Origin: Acidimicrobiales bacterium
Lineage (GTDB): Bacteria > Actinomycetota > Acidimicrobiia > Acidimicrobiales > Iamiaceae
DNA length: 64,000 nucleotides
Reading direction: 5' to 3'
Assembly: GCA_030448105.1 (NCBI GenBank)
Contig: JAUJNP010000001.1
Coordinates: 233,303 to 297,302 of the forward strand
Made by a program: the position numbers and the translations under genes. Shown one piece after another: positions 8,887-16,135 of this stretch (within the stretch, counting starts at the first letter, position 1; each line of letters opens with the position of its first letter). The notes below the pieces were generated by a model. The model was given only the letters and a program-made list of their open reading frames with translations. It ran no database searches and was not told the DNA's origin.

Positions 8887-10040
8887 CGCCCCGCCTCGCC
8901 CTCGGGGCCGGGGGCCGGCTCGGGGCGCAGCAGGCCCTCGGCGACCAGGCGCCGGGCCAACACGAGGCGTCCGTCGTGGTCCAGGTGCGATGACAGGGCC
9001 TCGACCGTGAGGTGGTCGGCGTCGAGCAACCGGGCCAGGGCAGGGGCCACGCGGGCCGGGAACCGAACGGTGCGGTCCGGGGCATGGAGGACGACGTGGT
9101 CGCCGGCCTCGACGAGGCGCAGGGCGGCCCGCGGGTGGCGGTGGGTGAGCACGGTCGCATCGTTCAGCGTGGCCATGGCCGCCGCCAGCATCCCTCGGTG
9201 ATGGCCGGCGAGGGCCCGCTGATGGGGGGCGGGGTCGAAGGCGGCCAGCTCGGCCAGGTCCTGGGTGTCGACCCATTGGTGGACGAGGCGCCGGAAGTGG
9301 TCGACGTCGGCGGCGCCCGGCGCCGCCGGCACCGCCGCCCGGAACCGGGGGTCGTCAGCCGCCCGGGCCACCAACGCCTCGAAAACTCCGTGCCACGTCC
9401 GGGAGCGCACGCCGATGGTGATGTGCAGCGAGTGCTCGCTGGTGGTCCAGGCCCGGTGGAGGTGGCCACGGGGCACGAACAGGCTGTCGCCGGGGCACAG
9501 GGTGGACTCCACCTGCGGCGGGCCGAGCGCCTCGGGGGCGCTGGGCCCGTCCCCGCCGGTGTCGGGAGCCGGGGCGGACCAAGGTTGGGTGGCGAGCGGG
9601 TCGGCGAAGGCCGGCGGGAACACCTCCCACCGCTTGGCTCCGGCCACCTGGAGGGCGAAGACGTCGTGGGTGTCGTAGTGCAGGGCCAGCCCCCGCGCCG
9701 AGCGGGGCGACAGGTAGGCGTTGGCCTGGACCGGGTGGCCGAGCTCGGCGCTGAGGTCGCCGCACAGTGCCGCCAACGGCGGCCAGAAGGTGTGCATCGA
9801 CTGGAACACGAGGGTGGCGCCCCGCCGGAAAGCGTCGAGGGCCAGCGCCGGGTCCACCAGGTCGTCCACGCTCCGGCCACCGACGCGGCGGCGGGTGGTG
9901 AACTCCTGGCGCGGCACCGAGGAGCCGTCGCGCACCAACCGCAGGTGGGGATGGCGCAGGCCGCCCGTGGTGAGCAGCCGGTCGGCGTCCGCCGGCGAGA
10001 ACAGGTCGGCGAAGGCGCGGCCGGATGGGTCGCAGCCCAA
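8883..10040 (-). CDS. JmjC/cupin-fold 2-oxoglutarate- and Fe(II)-dependent oxygenase
   Basis: The protein has the ribosomal-oxygenase/JmjC fold: iron ligands H121 and D123 in ALHYDTHDVFALQVAGAKRW and a later ligand histidine in PRGHLHRAWTTSEHSLHITIG (about H195), with K/R residues placed for 2-oxoglutarate. The C-terminal part forms a dimerisation/winged-helix-like region. The coordinates use a TTG at 10040, the last canonical start. The same frame continues upstream with N-E-V-S-T-R-ALHRCLGVDR, family-like sequence, up to a CTG at 10109 that overlaps the stop of the repeat-peptide gene as CTGA; I think that CTG is the more likely true start. Members of this fold hydroxylate Arg, His, Asn or Asp side chains of proteins and peptides, so the repeat peptide upstream is an obvious candidate substrate (inference). 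Confidence 0.9.
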   Translation of the reverse strand: MGCDPSGRAFADLFSPADADRLLTTGGLRHPHLRLVRDGSSVPRQEFTTRRRVGGRSVDDLVDPALALDAFRRGATLVFQSMHTFWPPLAALCGDLSAELGHPVQANAYLSPRSARGLALHYDTHDVFALQVAGAKRWEVFPPAFADPLATQPWSAPAPDTGGDGPSAPEALGPPQVESTLCPGDSLFVPRGHLHRAWTTSEHSLHITIGVRSRTWHGVFEALVARAADDPRFRAAVPAAPGAADVDHFRRLVHQWVDTQDLAELAAFDPAPHQRALAGHHRGMLAAAMATLNDATVLTHRHPRAALRLVEAGDHVVLHAPDRTVRFPARVAPALARLLDADHLTVEALSSHLDHDGRLVLARRLVAEGLLRPEPAPGPEGEAGR

Positions 10041-10105
10041 GGCGGGGACGGACCCGCAGCGGTCGACCCCCAGGCAACGGTGGAGCGCTCGGGTGGAAAC
10101 CTCGT

Positions 10106-10312
10106 TCAGCTGGCGCCGTCGGTTCCGTCGGCGTCGGTGCCGTCGGTGCCGTCGGCGTCGCTCCCGTCGGTGCCGTCGGTTCCGTCGGCGTCACTGCCAT
10201 CGGTGCCGTCCGCGTCGGTGCCGTCGGTGTCATCGGTGAGGGCGGAGCGCAGCGGAGCGGTCGCAAGGAGATCCGTGCGGATCTCGTCGTCGGTGAGGGT
10301 GGTGGGAGCCAT
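10106..10312 (-). CDS. Short Asp/Gly/Thr repeat peptide, candidate substrate of the JmjC enzyme
   Basis: The 68-residue product has two halves. Residues 1-25 (MAPTTLTDDEIRTDLLATAP then LRSAL) look like an ordinary helical leader. Residues 26-68 are almost only D, G, T, A and S, in units such as DGTDADGT and DGSDADGT, with 16 aspartates and no basic or aromatic residue. The ATG at 10312 lies 10 bases after the gatA stop (10323), and its TGA overlaps a CTG of the next gene, so it sits between gatA and the oxygenase with no room for a promoter. A longer GTG start at 10348 would overlap gatA. I do not recognise the family. It could be a precursor peptide modified on its repeats, or a calcium-binding repeat peptide, since D-x-D-G-x-D resembles EF-hand or thrombospondin-3 loops. 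A non-coding repeat is less likely given the flanking overlaps. Confidence 0.65.
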   Translation of the reverse strand: MAPTTLTDDEIRTDLLATAPLRSALTDDTDGTDADGTDGSDADGTDGTDGSDADGTDGTDADGTDGAS

Positions 10313-10322
10313 GGGTGCCGGT

Positions 10323-11804
10323 CTACCGGCTGGCACCGAGGGGGTCAACGCCGCCGCCGCCGCCCGCCGCCTCGAGGGCGGCCGCCACCCGGAACATCCG
10401 CGCCTCCTCCAGCGCGGGGGCGAGCACCTGCACCCCCACCGGCAGCCCGTCGTCGCCCGTCCCGAAAGGTACCGAGATCGCCGGTTCCCCCGACAGGTTC
10501 GACGGGATGGTGCACACGTCGTTCATGTACATGGCCATCGGGTCGGCCGTCTTGTCGCCGAGCGGGAAGGCGGTGGTGGGCGAGGTCGGCGCCAGCAGCA
10601 CGTCGAACCGCTGGTAGGCGGCGGCGAAGTCGCGGGCGATCAGGGTTCGCACCCGCTGGGCCTTGCCGTAGTAGGCGTCGTAGTACCCCGCCGAGAGGGC
10701 GTAGGTGCCCAGCATGATGCGTCGCTTCACCTCGGCGCCGAAGCCGGCGGTGCGGGTGGCCACCATCATCTCGGCGGTGGTAGGGGCGTCCACCCGGAGG
10801 CCGTAGCGCACGCCGTCGAAGCGGGCCAGGTTGCTCGACGCCTCGGCGGGGGCGATCAGGTAATAAGCCGACAGGCCGAAGATGGCGGCCGGCACCGACG
10901 CCTCCTCCACGGTGGCGCCGGCGGCGGCCAGCGCGTCGGCCGCCTCCCGGGTGCGGGCAGCCACGTCGGGGGCGATGCCCTCTGCCATGAGCTCGCCCAC
11001 CAGGCCCACCCGCAGGCCCTCCACGCCGCCGTCGAGGTCGGCGGACAAGGAAGGCACGGCCTCGGGGATGGAGGTGGCGTCGTGGGGATCGTGGCCGGCG
11101 ATGACCTCGAGGAGCACCGCGCTGTCGGCCACCGTGCGGGCGAAGGGGCCGATCTGGTCGAGCGACGACGCGAACGCCACCAGCCCGTATCGGCTCACCC
11201 GCCCGTAGGTCGGCTTCACCCCGACCACGCCGCACAGGGCGGCGGGCTGGCGGATGGACCCGCCGGTGTCCGAGCCGAGGGCCAGCGGCGTGAAGCCGGC
11301 GGCCACCGCCGCCGCGCTCCCGCCCGAGGAGCCCCCGGGCACCCTGGTGGGGTCGCAGGGGTTGCGGGTGGCGCCGAAGGCGGAGTTCTCGGTGGAGCTG
11401 CCCATGGCGAACTCGTCGAGGTTGGTCTTGCCTACGGCGATGGCCCCGGCCGCCCGCAACCGCTCCACCACGGTGGCGTCATAGGGCGGTCGCCAGCCCT
11501 CGAGGATGCGCGACGAGCAGGTCGTGGGCACGCCGCGGGTGCACAGGTTGTCCTTGAGGGCGACGGGCACACCGACCAGCGGGCCGGGGTCCTCGCCCTT
11601 GGCCACCCGGCGGTCGATGTCGGACGCCGTCGCCCGGGCCTCCTCCGCCATCACGTGGTTGAACGCCCGGACCACGCCGTCGGCCGCCTCGATGCCGGCC
11701 AGCGACTCTTCGAGGACCTCCGCCGCCGAGCGCTCCCCCGACCGCACGGCGGCGGCCAGCTCGACCGCGGTGCCGGCCCGATCCGCGGGCCCAGCCGGGC
11801 TCAC
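10323..11804 (-). CDS. gatA: Asp-tRNA(Asn)/Glu-tRNA(Gln) amidotransferase subunit A
   Basis: GatA hydrolyses glutamine and passes ammonia to GatB. The 493-residue protein has the amidase signature: catalytic lysine in [14 protein letters not shown], the cis-serine/serine region [17 protein letters not shown] and [15 protein letters not shown], then the [15 protein letters not shown] and [10 protein letters not shown] blocks. The start GTG at 11804 overlaps the gatC stop (GTGA), so the two are coupled. The gene ends 10 bases before the repeat peptide start, which suggests that the peptide-JmjC-ferredoxin trio is read from the gatCA transcript. Confidence 0.97.
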   Translation of the reverse strand: MSPAGPADRAGTAVELAAAVRSGERSAAEVLEESLAGIEAADGVVRAFNHVMAEEARATASDIDRRVAKGEDPGPLVGVPVALKDNLCTRGVPTTCSSRILEGWRPPYDATVVERLRAAGAIAVGKTNLDEFAMGSSTENSAFGATRNPCDPTRVPGGSSGGSAAAVAAGFTPLALGSDTGGSIRQPAALCGVVGVKPTYGRVSRYGLVAFASSLDQIGPFARTVADSAVLLEVIAGHDPHDATSIPEAVPSLSADLDGGVEGLRVGLVGELMAEGIAPDVAARTREAADALAAAGATVEEASVPAAIFGLSAYYLIAPAEASSNLARFDGVRYGLRVDAPTTAEMMVATRTAGFGAEVKRRIMLGTYALSAGYYDAYYGKAQRVRTLIARDFAAAYQRFDVLLAPTSPTTAFPLGDKTADPMAMYMNDVCTIPSNLSGEPAISVPFGTGDDGLPVGVQVLAPALEEARMFRVAAALEAAGGGGGVDPLGASR

Positions 11805-12106
11805 GGGGCTTCGCCGAGGATGGGCGGCACCCGGAAGCGTTGGTCCTCGGCGGCGGGAGCGGCGGCCAGCACCTCGTCGACGTCGACGGTGCCGCTCACC
11901 ACGTCGGGCCGAAGCACGTTGGCCAGCGGGTAGGGGTGGGTCATCGGGGGGACGTCGGCCACGTCGAGGGCCTCCACGTCGGCGGCGTGGTCGAGCACCG
12001 CCGCCAGCTGCCCGGTGAACGTGTCCAGCTCGTCGTCGTCGAGGGCCAGGCGGGCCAGGCGGGCCACGTGGGCCACGTCGTCCCGGGTGATGCGCTCCGC
12101 GGCCAT
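11801..12106 (-). CDS. gatC: Asp-tRNA(Asn)/Glu-tRNA(Gln) amidotransferase subunit C
   Basis: GatC wraps around GatA and stabilises the GatCAB complex. The product (101 residues from this ATG) shows [22 protein letters not shown] near the start, the middle helix [15 protein letters not shown] and the conserved end LRPDVV...FRVPPIL. Alternative in-frame starts at 12115 (ATG) and 12124 (GTG) would add 3-6 residues; none has a clear ribosome binding site. The stop overlaps the gatA start. Confidence 0.93.
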   Translation of the reverse strand: MAAERITRDDVAHVARLARLALDDDELDTFTGQLAAVLDHAADVEALDVADVPPMTHPYPLANVLRPDVVSGTVDVDEVLAAAPAAEDQRFRVPPILGEAP

Positions 12107-12144
12107 GGCCGGCATGGTACGCACGGGCCCGTGATCGCTTCTAC

Positions 12145-12179
12145 GTGCGGGAAACGCCCGTGAAGGGCACGTTTCGCAC
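12145..12179 (-). terminator. Hairpin between kinase gene and gatC
   Basis: The segment contains GTGCG..AAACG.CCC-GTGAA-GGG..CGTTT-CGCAC, a stem of 13 paired bases with two small bulges and a 5-base loop. It lies just after the kinase stop (12210) and before gatC, where a terminator or a leader structure would sit. There is no T-run, so its function is inferred only from position. Confidence 0.45.
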
Positions 12180-12209
12180 GAAGAAGCCGCCCCACGGCTA
12201 GGCGCTGGG

Positions 12210-13808
12210 CTAAAGGCGGCCGAGCGCCGCCCTCGCCAGGGCTTCGGCGTGGTCGGCCTGGTCGAGGAGGTCGCCGGTCACGATGACCACCAGCACCACC
12301 TCGCCCCGACGGGCGAGGATCCAGGCGGCGTCGGCCGGTCCGCCGGTGGTGGACACGTCGGGGGGCGCGTCGTAGACCAGGACCAGTGCCTCATCGGTTC
12401 CCGGCAGGTCGCCCACCGGGCCGGTGCTGAACCCGCAGGTCTCCGCCGCCTGGCCCACCTCGGCGACGAAGCGCCGGGCAGCCGCCGACCCGGCGAAGCG
12501 GCTGACCTCCTGGCCCACCGACTGGAGGGTGGTGAGGCCGTCGCCGGCGTCCCACCCCCGGGCCGCCTCCCCGGCCAGGCCGACGGCGCGGATGGGTTGG
12601 CCACGGCAGGGCGCGGTGATGTCGGCCCGGACGCTCGTGAAGAGGCGGCCGCCGCCCTCGGCGCGGGGGATGGGACCGACCTCGGCGGCGACGGCGGCGT
12701 CGGGCAGGAGGGCGGGCGCCAGGCCGGGGTCGGTGGGCAGCGTGCCGAGCGGCACCGAGTCCGGATCGATGGTGACGCGGGGGCCACTGGAGCGGCGCTC
12801 GTCGTCGCCCCCGCCCACCGCCACCAGCGCGGCGGTCAGCGCCCCCACCAACAGGACCGAGCCCAGCACGGCGGCCACCACCCACCGTCGCCGGCGGGTG
12901 GGACGCGCCGGCGGCGCTCGGGGAGCGGCAACCGGACCCGGTGCGCCGGCCGCCAGGGCGGCGAAGCGGTCGCGCACCTCGGCCGCCGACCGGGGACGCA
13001 GAGCCGGGTCGCGGGCCAGGAGCTGCTCTATCAGCGCGACCACGCCCGGCGGGCCGGCGAGGGGGGGCGGCGGGCGGCCGTCGACCCGCAGCATGGCCAG
13101 CAGCGGCGCATCGGCGCCCAGCTCGAGGAAGGGGTGGTGCCCCGATGCCGCCGAGTACAGGGTGAGGCCCAGGCTGTACAGGTCGCTCAACGGCGTGGCC
13201 GGCCCTCCGGCCAGCACCTCGGGAGCGGCGAAGGAGACGGTGGCGGCCACCACGCCGCTGGCGGTGTGGGCGTGGTCGACCAGGCGGGCGATGCCGAAGT
13301 CGGCCAGGAGGAACCGCCCGTGCCGGTCGACCAGCACGTTGGCCGGCTTCACGTCGCGGTGCAGGACGCCGGCGGTGTGGGCGGCGTGGAGGGCGTCGCC
13401 GACCTGCTGCCCGAGGCGCACCACTTCGTCCCAGCTCAGCGGGCCCCGCGTGTCGAGCCGGTCCTGCACCGACCCTGCCGGGTGGTGCTCCATGGTGAGG
13501 AAGGGCTGGCCCAGGCGGGTGGTGCCGGTGTCGTGGACAGTGACCACGTGGGGGTGCCACGACAGCGACCCCACCGCCCGGCACTCACGCTCGAAGCGGG
13601 CGAGGGCGGAGGGGTCGGTCAGCGCCGGTGAGCCGAGGATCTTGACCGCCACCAGGCGCCCGAGGGCGACCTGGCGGGCCAGGTACACCGCCGACGACCC
13701 TCCCCGCCCGAGGCGGCCGAGCAGCTCGTGGCCGGGGACGTCGCCCTCGGGCGGCGAGGAGGAGGTGGCGGGTCGGGTGCTGGGATGCAGGGTGGGTTCT
13801 TCAGGCAC
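12210..13808 (-). CDS. Membrane Ser/Thr protein kinase with PknH-like external domain
   Basis: The 532-residue protein has an N-terminal kinase domain (GRGGSSAVY glycine loop, VAVKILG lysine, HRDVKPANVL, DFGIARL, FAAPEVL), a basic Pro/Arg linker, one membrane helix (about 309-331) and a roughly 200-residue external domain. The external part has two cysteines (about C401 in CRGQP and C458 in ETCGF) and resembles the PknH/LppH-type sensor domain of mycobacteria; this assignment is by pattern only. The kinase domain is closely related to that of the gene at 885-2327. The first 8 bases overlap the end of the upstream esterase gene, so they are probably co-expressed. Confidence 0.93.
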   Translation of the reverse strand: MPEEPTLHPSTRPATSSSPPEGDVPGHELLGRLGRGGSSAVYLARQVALGRLVAVKILGSPALTDPSALARFERECRAVGSLSWHPHVVTVHDTGTTRLGQPFLTMEHHPAGSVQDRLDTRGPLSWDEVVRLGQQVGDALHAAHTAGVLHRDVKPANVLVDRHGRFLLADFGIARLVDHAHTASGVVAATVSFAAPEVLAGGPATPLSDLYSLGLTLYSAASGHHPFLELGADAPLLAMLRVDGRPPPPLAGPPGVVALIEQLLARDPALRPRSAAEVRDRFAALAAGAPGPVAAPRAPPARPTRRRRWVVAAVLGSVLLVGALTAALVAVGGGDDERRSSGPRVTIDPDSVPLGTLPTDPGLAPALLPDAAVAAEVGPIPRAEGGGRLFTSVRADITAPCRGQPIRAVGLAGEAARGWDAGDGLTTLQSVGQEVSRFAGSAAARRFVAEVGQAAETCGFSTGPVGDLPGTDEALVLVYDAPPDVSTTGGPADAAWILARRGEVVLVVIVTGDLLDQADHAEALARAALGRL

Positions 13809-14553
13809 CGCTGACCCGGCGGGCGAAGGCGACGGCCCGCTCCTCCACCAGCTGGCGGTCGTGGTCGAGGGTGGCGACGTGGAAGCTGCGCTCGAGGGTG
13901 ACCCGTTCCACCGGACCGGACACGCCGGCGGCGATCATGTCGCTGTTGGCCGGATCGACCACGTGGTCCTGGGGGCTCGTCATCACCAGCACGGGGCAGG
14001 CGATGGCGGCCAGGCGGTCGGCGAACGTATCGGCCGCGTCGAAGAGGGAGAGCAGCGGTCGCAACGGCGTCTGGGGGTAGGCCGACTCCACCACGTCGGG
14101 ATCGGCGATGTCCGAGCCGATGCCGTCCATCAGCTCCTGGCCGCTGGCGAGCATGGCTTCCACGCCCTCGCGCATGCCATCGGGCGCGCTCACCACGGCG
14201 TTGATGCAGACGATGCCGGCGATCTCGGGGTGCTCGGCGGCCAGCCACACGGTGAGGGCGCCGCCCATCGAGAGGCCGACCACCACGACCGTGTCGCACC
14301 GGGCAGCCAGCGCGCGGTAGGCGTCCTCGGCGCAGCCGGCCCAGTCGGCCCAACCGGTGGGGATCATGTCGTCCACCACGGTGCCGTGGCCCGGCAGCCG
14401 GGGCAGCTCCACGGTGAAACCCGCGCCGGCCAGGGCCTCGGCCACGCCCCGCATCGACGCCGGGTTCCCGGTGAAGCCGTGCAGCACGAGGGCGCCGTGG
14501 GGACCCCCGGGGGCGGAGAACGGCTCGGCCCCGGGGAGCACGGGTGCGGTCAT
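13801..14553 (-). CDS. Carboxylesterase / monoglyceride lipase-type alpha/beta hydrolase
   Basis: A 250-residue soluble hydrolase of the small carboxylesterase (Est30) type: ALVLHGFTGNP oxyanion strand, nucleophile elbow VVVGLSMGGAL, acidic residue in VMTSPQDHVVDP and the catalytic histidine in LERSFHVATLDHD. The family hydrolyses short- and medium-chain esters or monoglycerides. The ATG at 14553 lies 10 bases after the ferredoxin stop (14564), and its end overlaps the kinase start, so ferredoxin, esterase and kinase appear to form one transcription unit. Confidence 0.9.
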   Translation of the reverse strand: MTAPVLPGAEPFSAPGGPHGALVLHGFTGNPASMRGVAEALAGAGFTVELPRLPGHGTVVDDMIPTGWADWAGCAEDAYRALAARCDTVVVVGLSMGGALTVWLAAEHPEIAGIVCINAVVSAPDGMREGVEAMLASGQELMDGIGSDIADPDVVESAYPQTPLRPLLSLFDAADTFADRLAAIACPVLVMTSPQDHVVDPANSDMIAAGVSGPVERVTLERSFHVATLDHDRQLVEERAVAFARRVSGA

Positions 14554-14563
14554 GAGGCCTCGA

Positions 14564-14869
14564 TCAGCGGTAGGGGTCGTCGGTGGCGGGCTCGTCCCAC
14601 CATTCGGCGGGAGCCGGAGACCACTCCGGGTCGGGGTAGATGCAGTCCACCGGGCAGGGGTCCAGGCACTTGTCGCAGCCCGAGCACAGCTCGGGGATGA
14701 TCACGACGTCGATCCCGTGGTTGAAGATGGCCCCGAACTGGGGCGGGCAGTGGCGCAGGCAGGCGTCGCAGTTGATGCACTCCGACATCTCGATCCGCAT
14801 CGGGGCCTGCTGCCACTTCGGGTTGCGTTCCCGGCCCTCGATGCGCTCGCTCCGCCTGGTCGCGGCCAT
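14564..14869 (-). CDS. Ferredoxin with two 4Fe-4S cluster motifs
   Basis: The 101-residue acidic protein has two C-x2-C-x2-C-x3-C motifs, C-INC-DAC-LRHC-P and C-SGC-DKC-LDPC-P, the pattern of bacterial two-cluster ferredoxins that carry electrons to oxidoreductases. The N-terminal 23 residues before MRIEMSECINC are basic and may not belong to the protein; the inner ATG is a plausible alternative start. It is divergent from the TetR gene, and the palindrome at 14898-14913 lies between them, so it could share the regulator. Confidence 0.9.
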   Translation of the reverse strand: MAATRRSERIEGRERNPKWQQAPMRIEMSECINCDACLRHCPPQFGAIFNHGIDVVIIPELCSGCDKCLDPCPVDCIYPDPEWSPAPAEWWDEPATDDPYR

Positions 14870-14897
14870 GGCGCCAGCCTAGGGCCCGCCCGGGTGA

Positions 14898-14913
14898 TTG
14901 ACCCAGCGGTCAA
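14898..14913. promoter_or_regulatory. Palindromic operator TTGACC-CAGC-GGTCAA before TetR gene
   Basis: TTGACC and GGTCAA form perfect 6-bp inverted arms around a 4-base spacer, 19 bases before the TetR start and 28 bases before the ferredoxin start on the other strand. This size and symmetry suit a TetR-family dimer and suggest autoregulation. The same arms with another spacer occur at 61552-61567 before the thiolase gene. Confidence 0.7.
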
Positions 14914-14932
14914 GGTCTGGTCGACTGCGGGC

Positions 14933-15646
14933 ATGGCCCAGGCCCGCCCCCGCGCCTCCGAGGGCGGCCCCGACGACAGCCGGCGGCTGACCGCCCAGGG
15001 CCAGGAGCGCAAGCAGCAACTGCTCGACGGAGCGGCCGAGCTGTTCGCCGAGCGGGGCTACGCCGACACCCGGGTGATCGACATCGTCCGCCACGCGGGC
15101 GTGGCCAAGGGCCTCTTCTACTGGTACTTCGAGAACAAAGAAGCGCTGTTCCGCGAGCTGGTCGAGCACAACCGCCAGCGCCTGCGGGCCACGCAGGGGG
15201 CGGCCATGGACCCCGGGAGCGGCCCGCTCCTGCAGATCCGCCAGGGCACCGAGGCGTCGATGGCGTTCATGTCGAGCCAGGCCCACTTCTTCGCGCTGCT
15301 CGAGGTGGAGAACCTCGACAAGCAGTTCGCCGACGTGCTCCGGCGGGGCACCGAGGTCCACGCGCGCGACGTCGCCACCCTGGTGCGGGCCGGGATCGAC
15401 AACGGCTCCATCCGCGACGAGGACCCGATGCTCCTGGCCTACGGGGTGGTCGGCGCGGTCGGCTCCTACGGCCACTTCCACCGCACCGGCCGCCTCGAGC
15501 TGCCGGTGGCCGAGCTGGCCGCCTTCGTAGGCCGTTTCGTGGTCTGCTCCCTCGCCGCCGACGAGTCGATCGCCCGGCGCGTCCTCGCCGAACCTTCTTG
15601 CACTCACGTTGCAGCTTCGGGGTCGCGGGGGCGGGTGCCCGAGTAG
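14933..15646 (+). CDS. TetR family transcriptional regulator
   Basis: The 237-residue protein has a TetR DNA-binding domain near residues 22-70: LLDGAAELFAERGYADTRV, then a helix-turn-helix DIVRHAGVAKGLFYWYFENKEALF. The C-terminal two thirds are the variable ligand-binding, dimerisation part. The ATG at 14933 is the only sensible start; upstream in-frame sequence includes the operator region. The neighbours (ferredoxin, SCP2 protein) and the matching palindrome before a thiolase gene suggest a regulator of lipid or sterol metabolism; the ligand is unknown. Confidence 0.92.
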   Translation: MAQARPRASEGGPDDSRRLTAQGQERKQQLLDGAAELFAERGYADTRVIDIVRHAGVAKGLFYWYFENKEALFRELVEHNRQRLRATQGAAMDPGSGPLLQIRQGTEASMAFMSSQAHFFALLEVENLDKQFADVLRRGTEVHARDVATLVRAGIDNGSIRDEDPMLLAYGVVGAVGSYGHFHRTGRLELPVAELAAFVGRFVVCSLAADESIARRVLAEPSCTHVAASGSRGRVPE

Positions 15647-15688
15647 GGTGCCGCCGTCAGCGAGCACACAGACCCGGAGGAGCCGAGC

Positions 15689-16099
15689 GTGGCCAAGTTC
15701 TTGAGCGACGAGTGGATGACCGAGGCCGAGAAGATCCGCAGCGAGTTCGAGGGTCAGGGCAGCCCGCCGGCCCACAAGGTGCGGATGAACATGGTCATCA
15801 CCGACTGCCCGCCCGAGGCCAGCGCCGACGGAACCGTGAACGCCCACATGGACAGCTCCGAGGGCCAGATGCAGATGGACAAGGGGCACCTGGAGAACCC
15901 CGAGCTCACCGTCACCGTCGACTACGAGACGGCCAAGGCCATCTTCGTGGACCAGAACCCCCAGGCCGGCATGCAGGCGTTCATGGCCGGCAAGGTGAAG
16001 GTGCAGGGCGACATGACCAAGCTCATGGCCATGCAGCAGGGCGTTCCTGACCCCACCCAGCAGCAGATCGCCGCCCGCATCAAGGAGATCACCGACTGA
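15689..16099 (+). CDS. SCP2 sterol-binding domain protein
   Basis: A single SCP2-like domain of 136 residues: NGTVN-like start (ADGTVNAHM), ENPELTVTVDYETAKAIF and the family end QAGMQAFMAGKVKVQGDMTKLMAMQ. SCP2 domains bind hydrophobic acyl or sterol ligands and present them to other enzymes. The GTG at 15689 is preceded by GGAGGAG at a suitable distance. It follows the TetR gene by 42 bases, so it may be part of that regulator's operon. No signal peptide; cytoplasmic. Confidence 0.92.
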   Translation: MAKFLSDEWMTEAEKIRSEFEGQGSPPAHKVRMNMVITDCPPEASADGTVNAHMDSSEGQMQMDKGHLENPELTVTVDYETAKAIFVDQNPQAGMQAFMAGKVKVQGDMTKLMAMQQGVPDPTQQQIAARIKEITD

Positions 16100-16135
16100 C
16101 CGGCTGACCGGCCGACCTGGCGCTGGGCGACCGCC

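Noticed and set aside
10109..10240. Possible CRISPR array in the short regular repeats
   Set aside because: Units are 6-24 bp without unique spacers and keep a reading frame; no cas genes nearby.
9012..11933. A 973-codon open frame on the plus strand over the JmjC and gatA genes
   Set aside because: It is antisense to recognisable genes; its long length follows from the high GC content, and the translation is low complexity with no family pattern.
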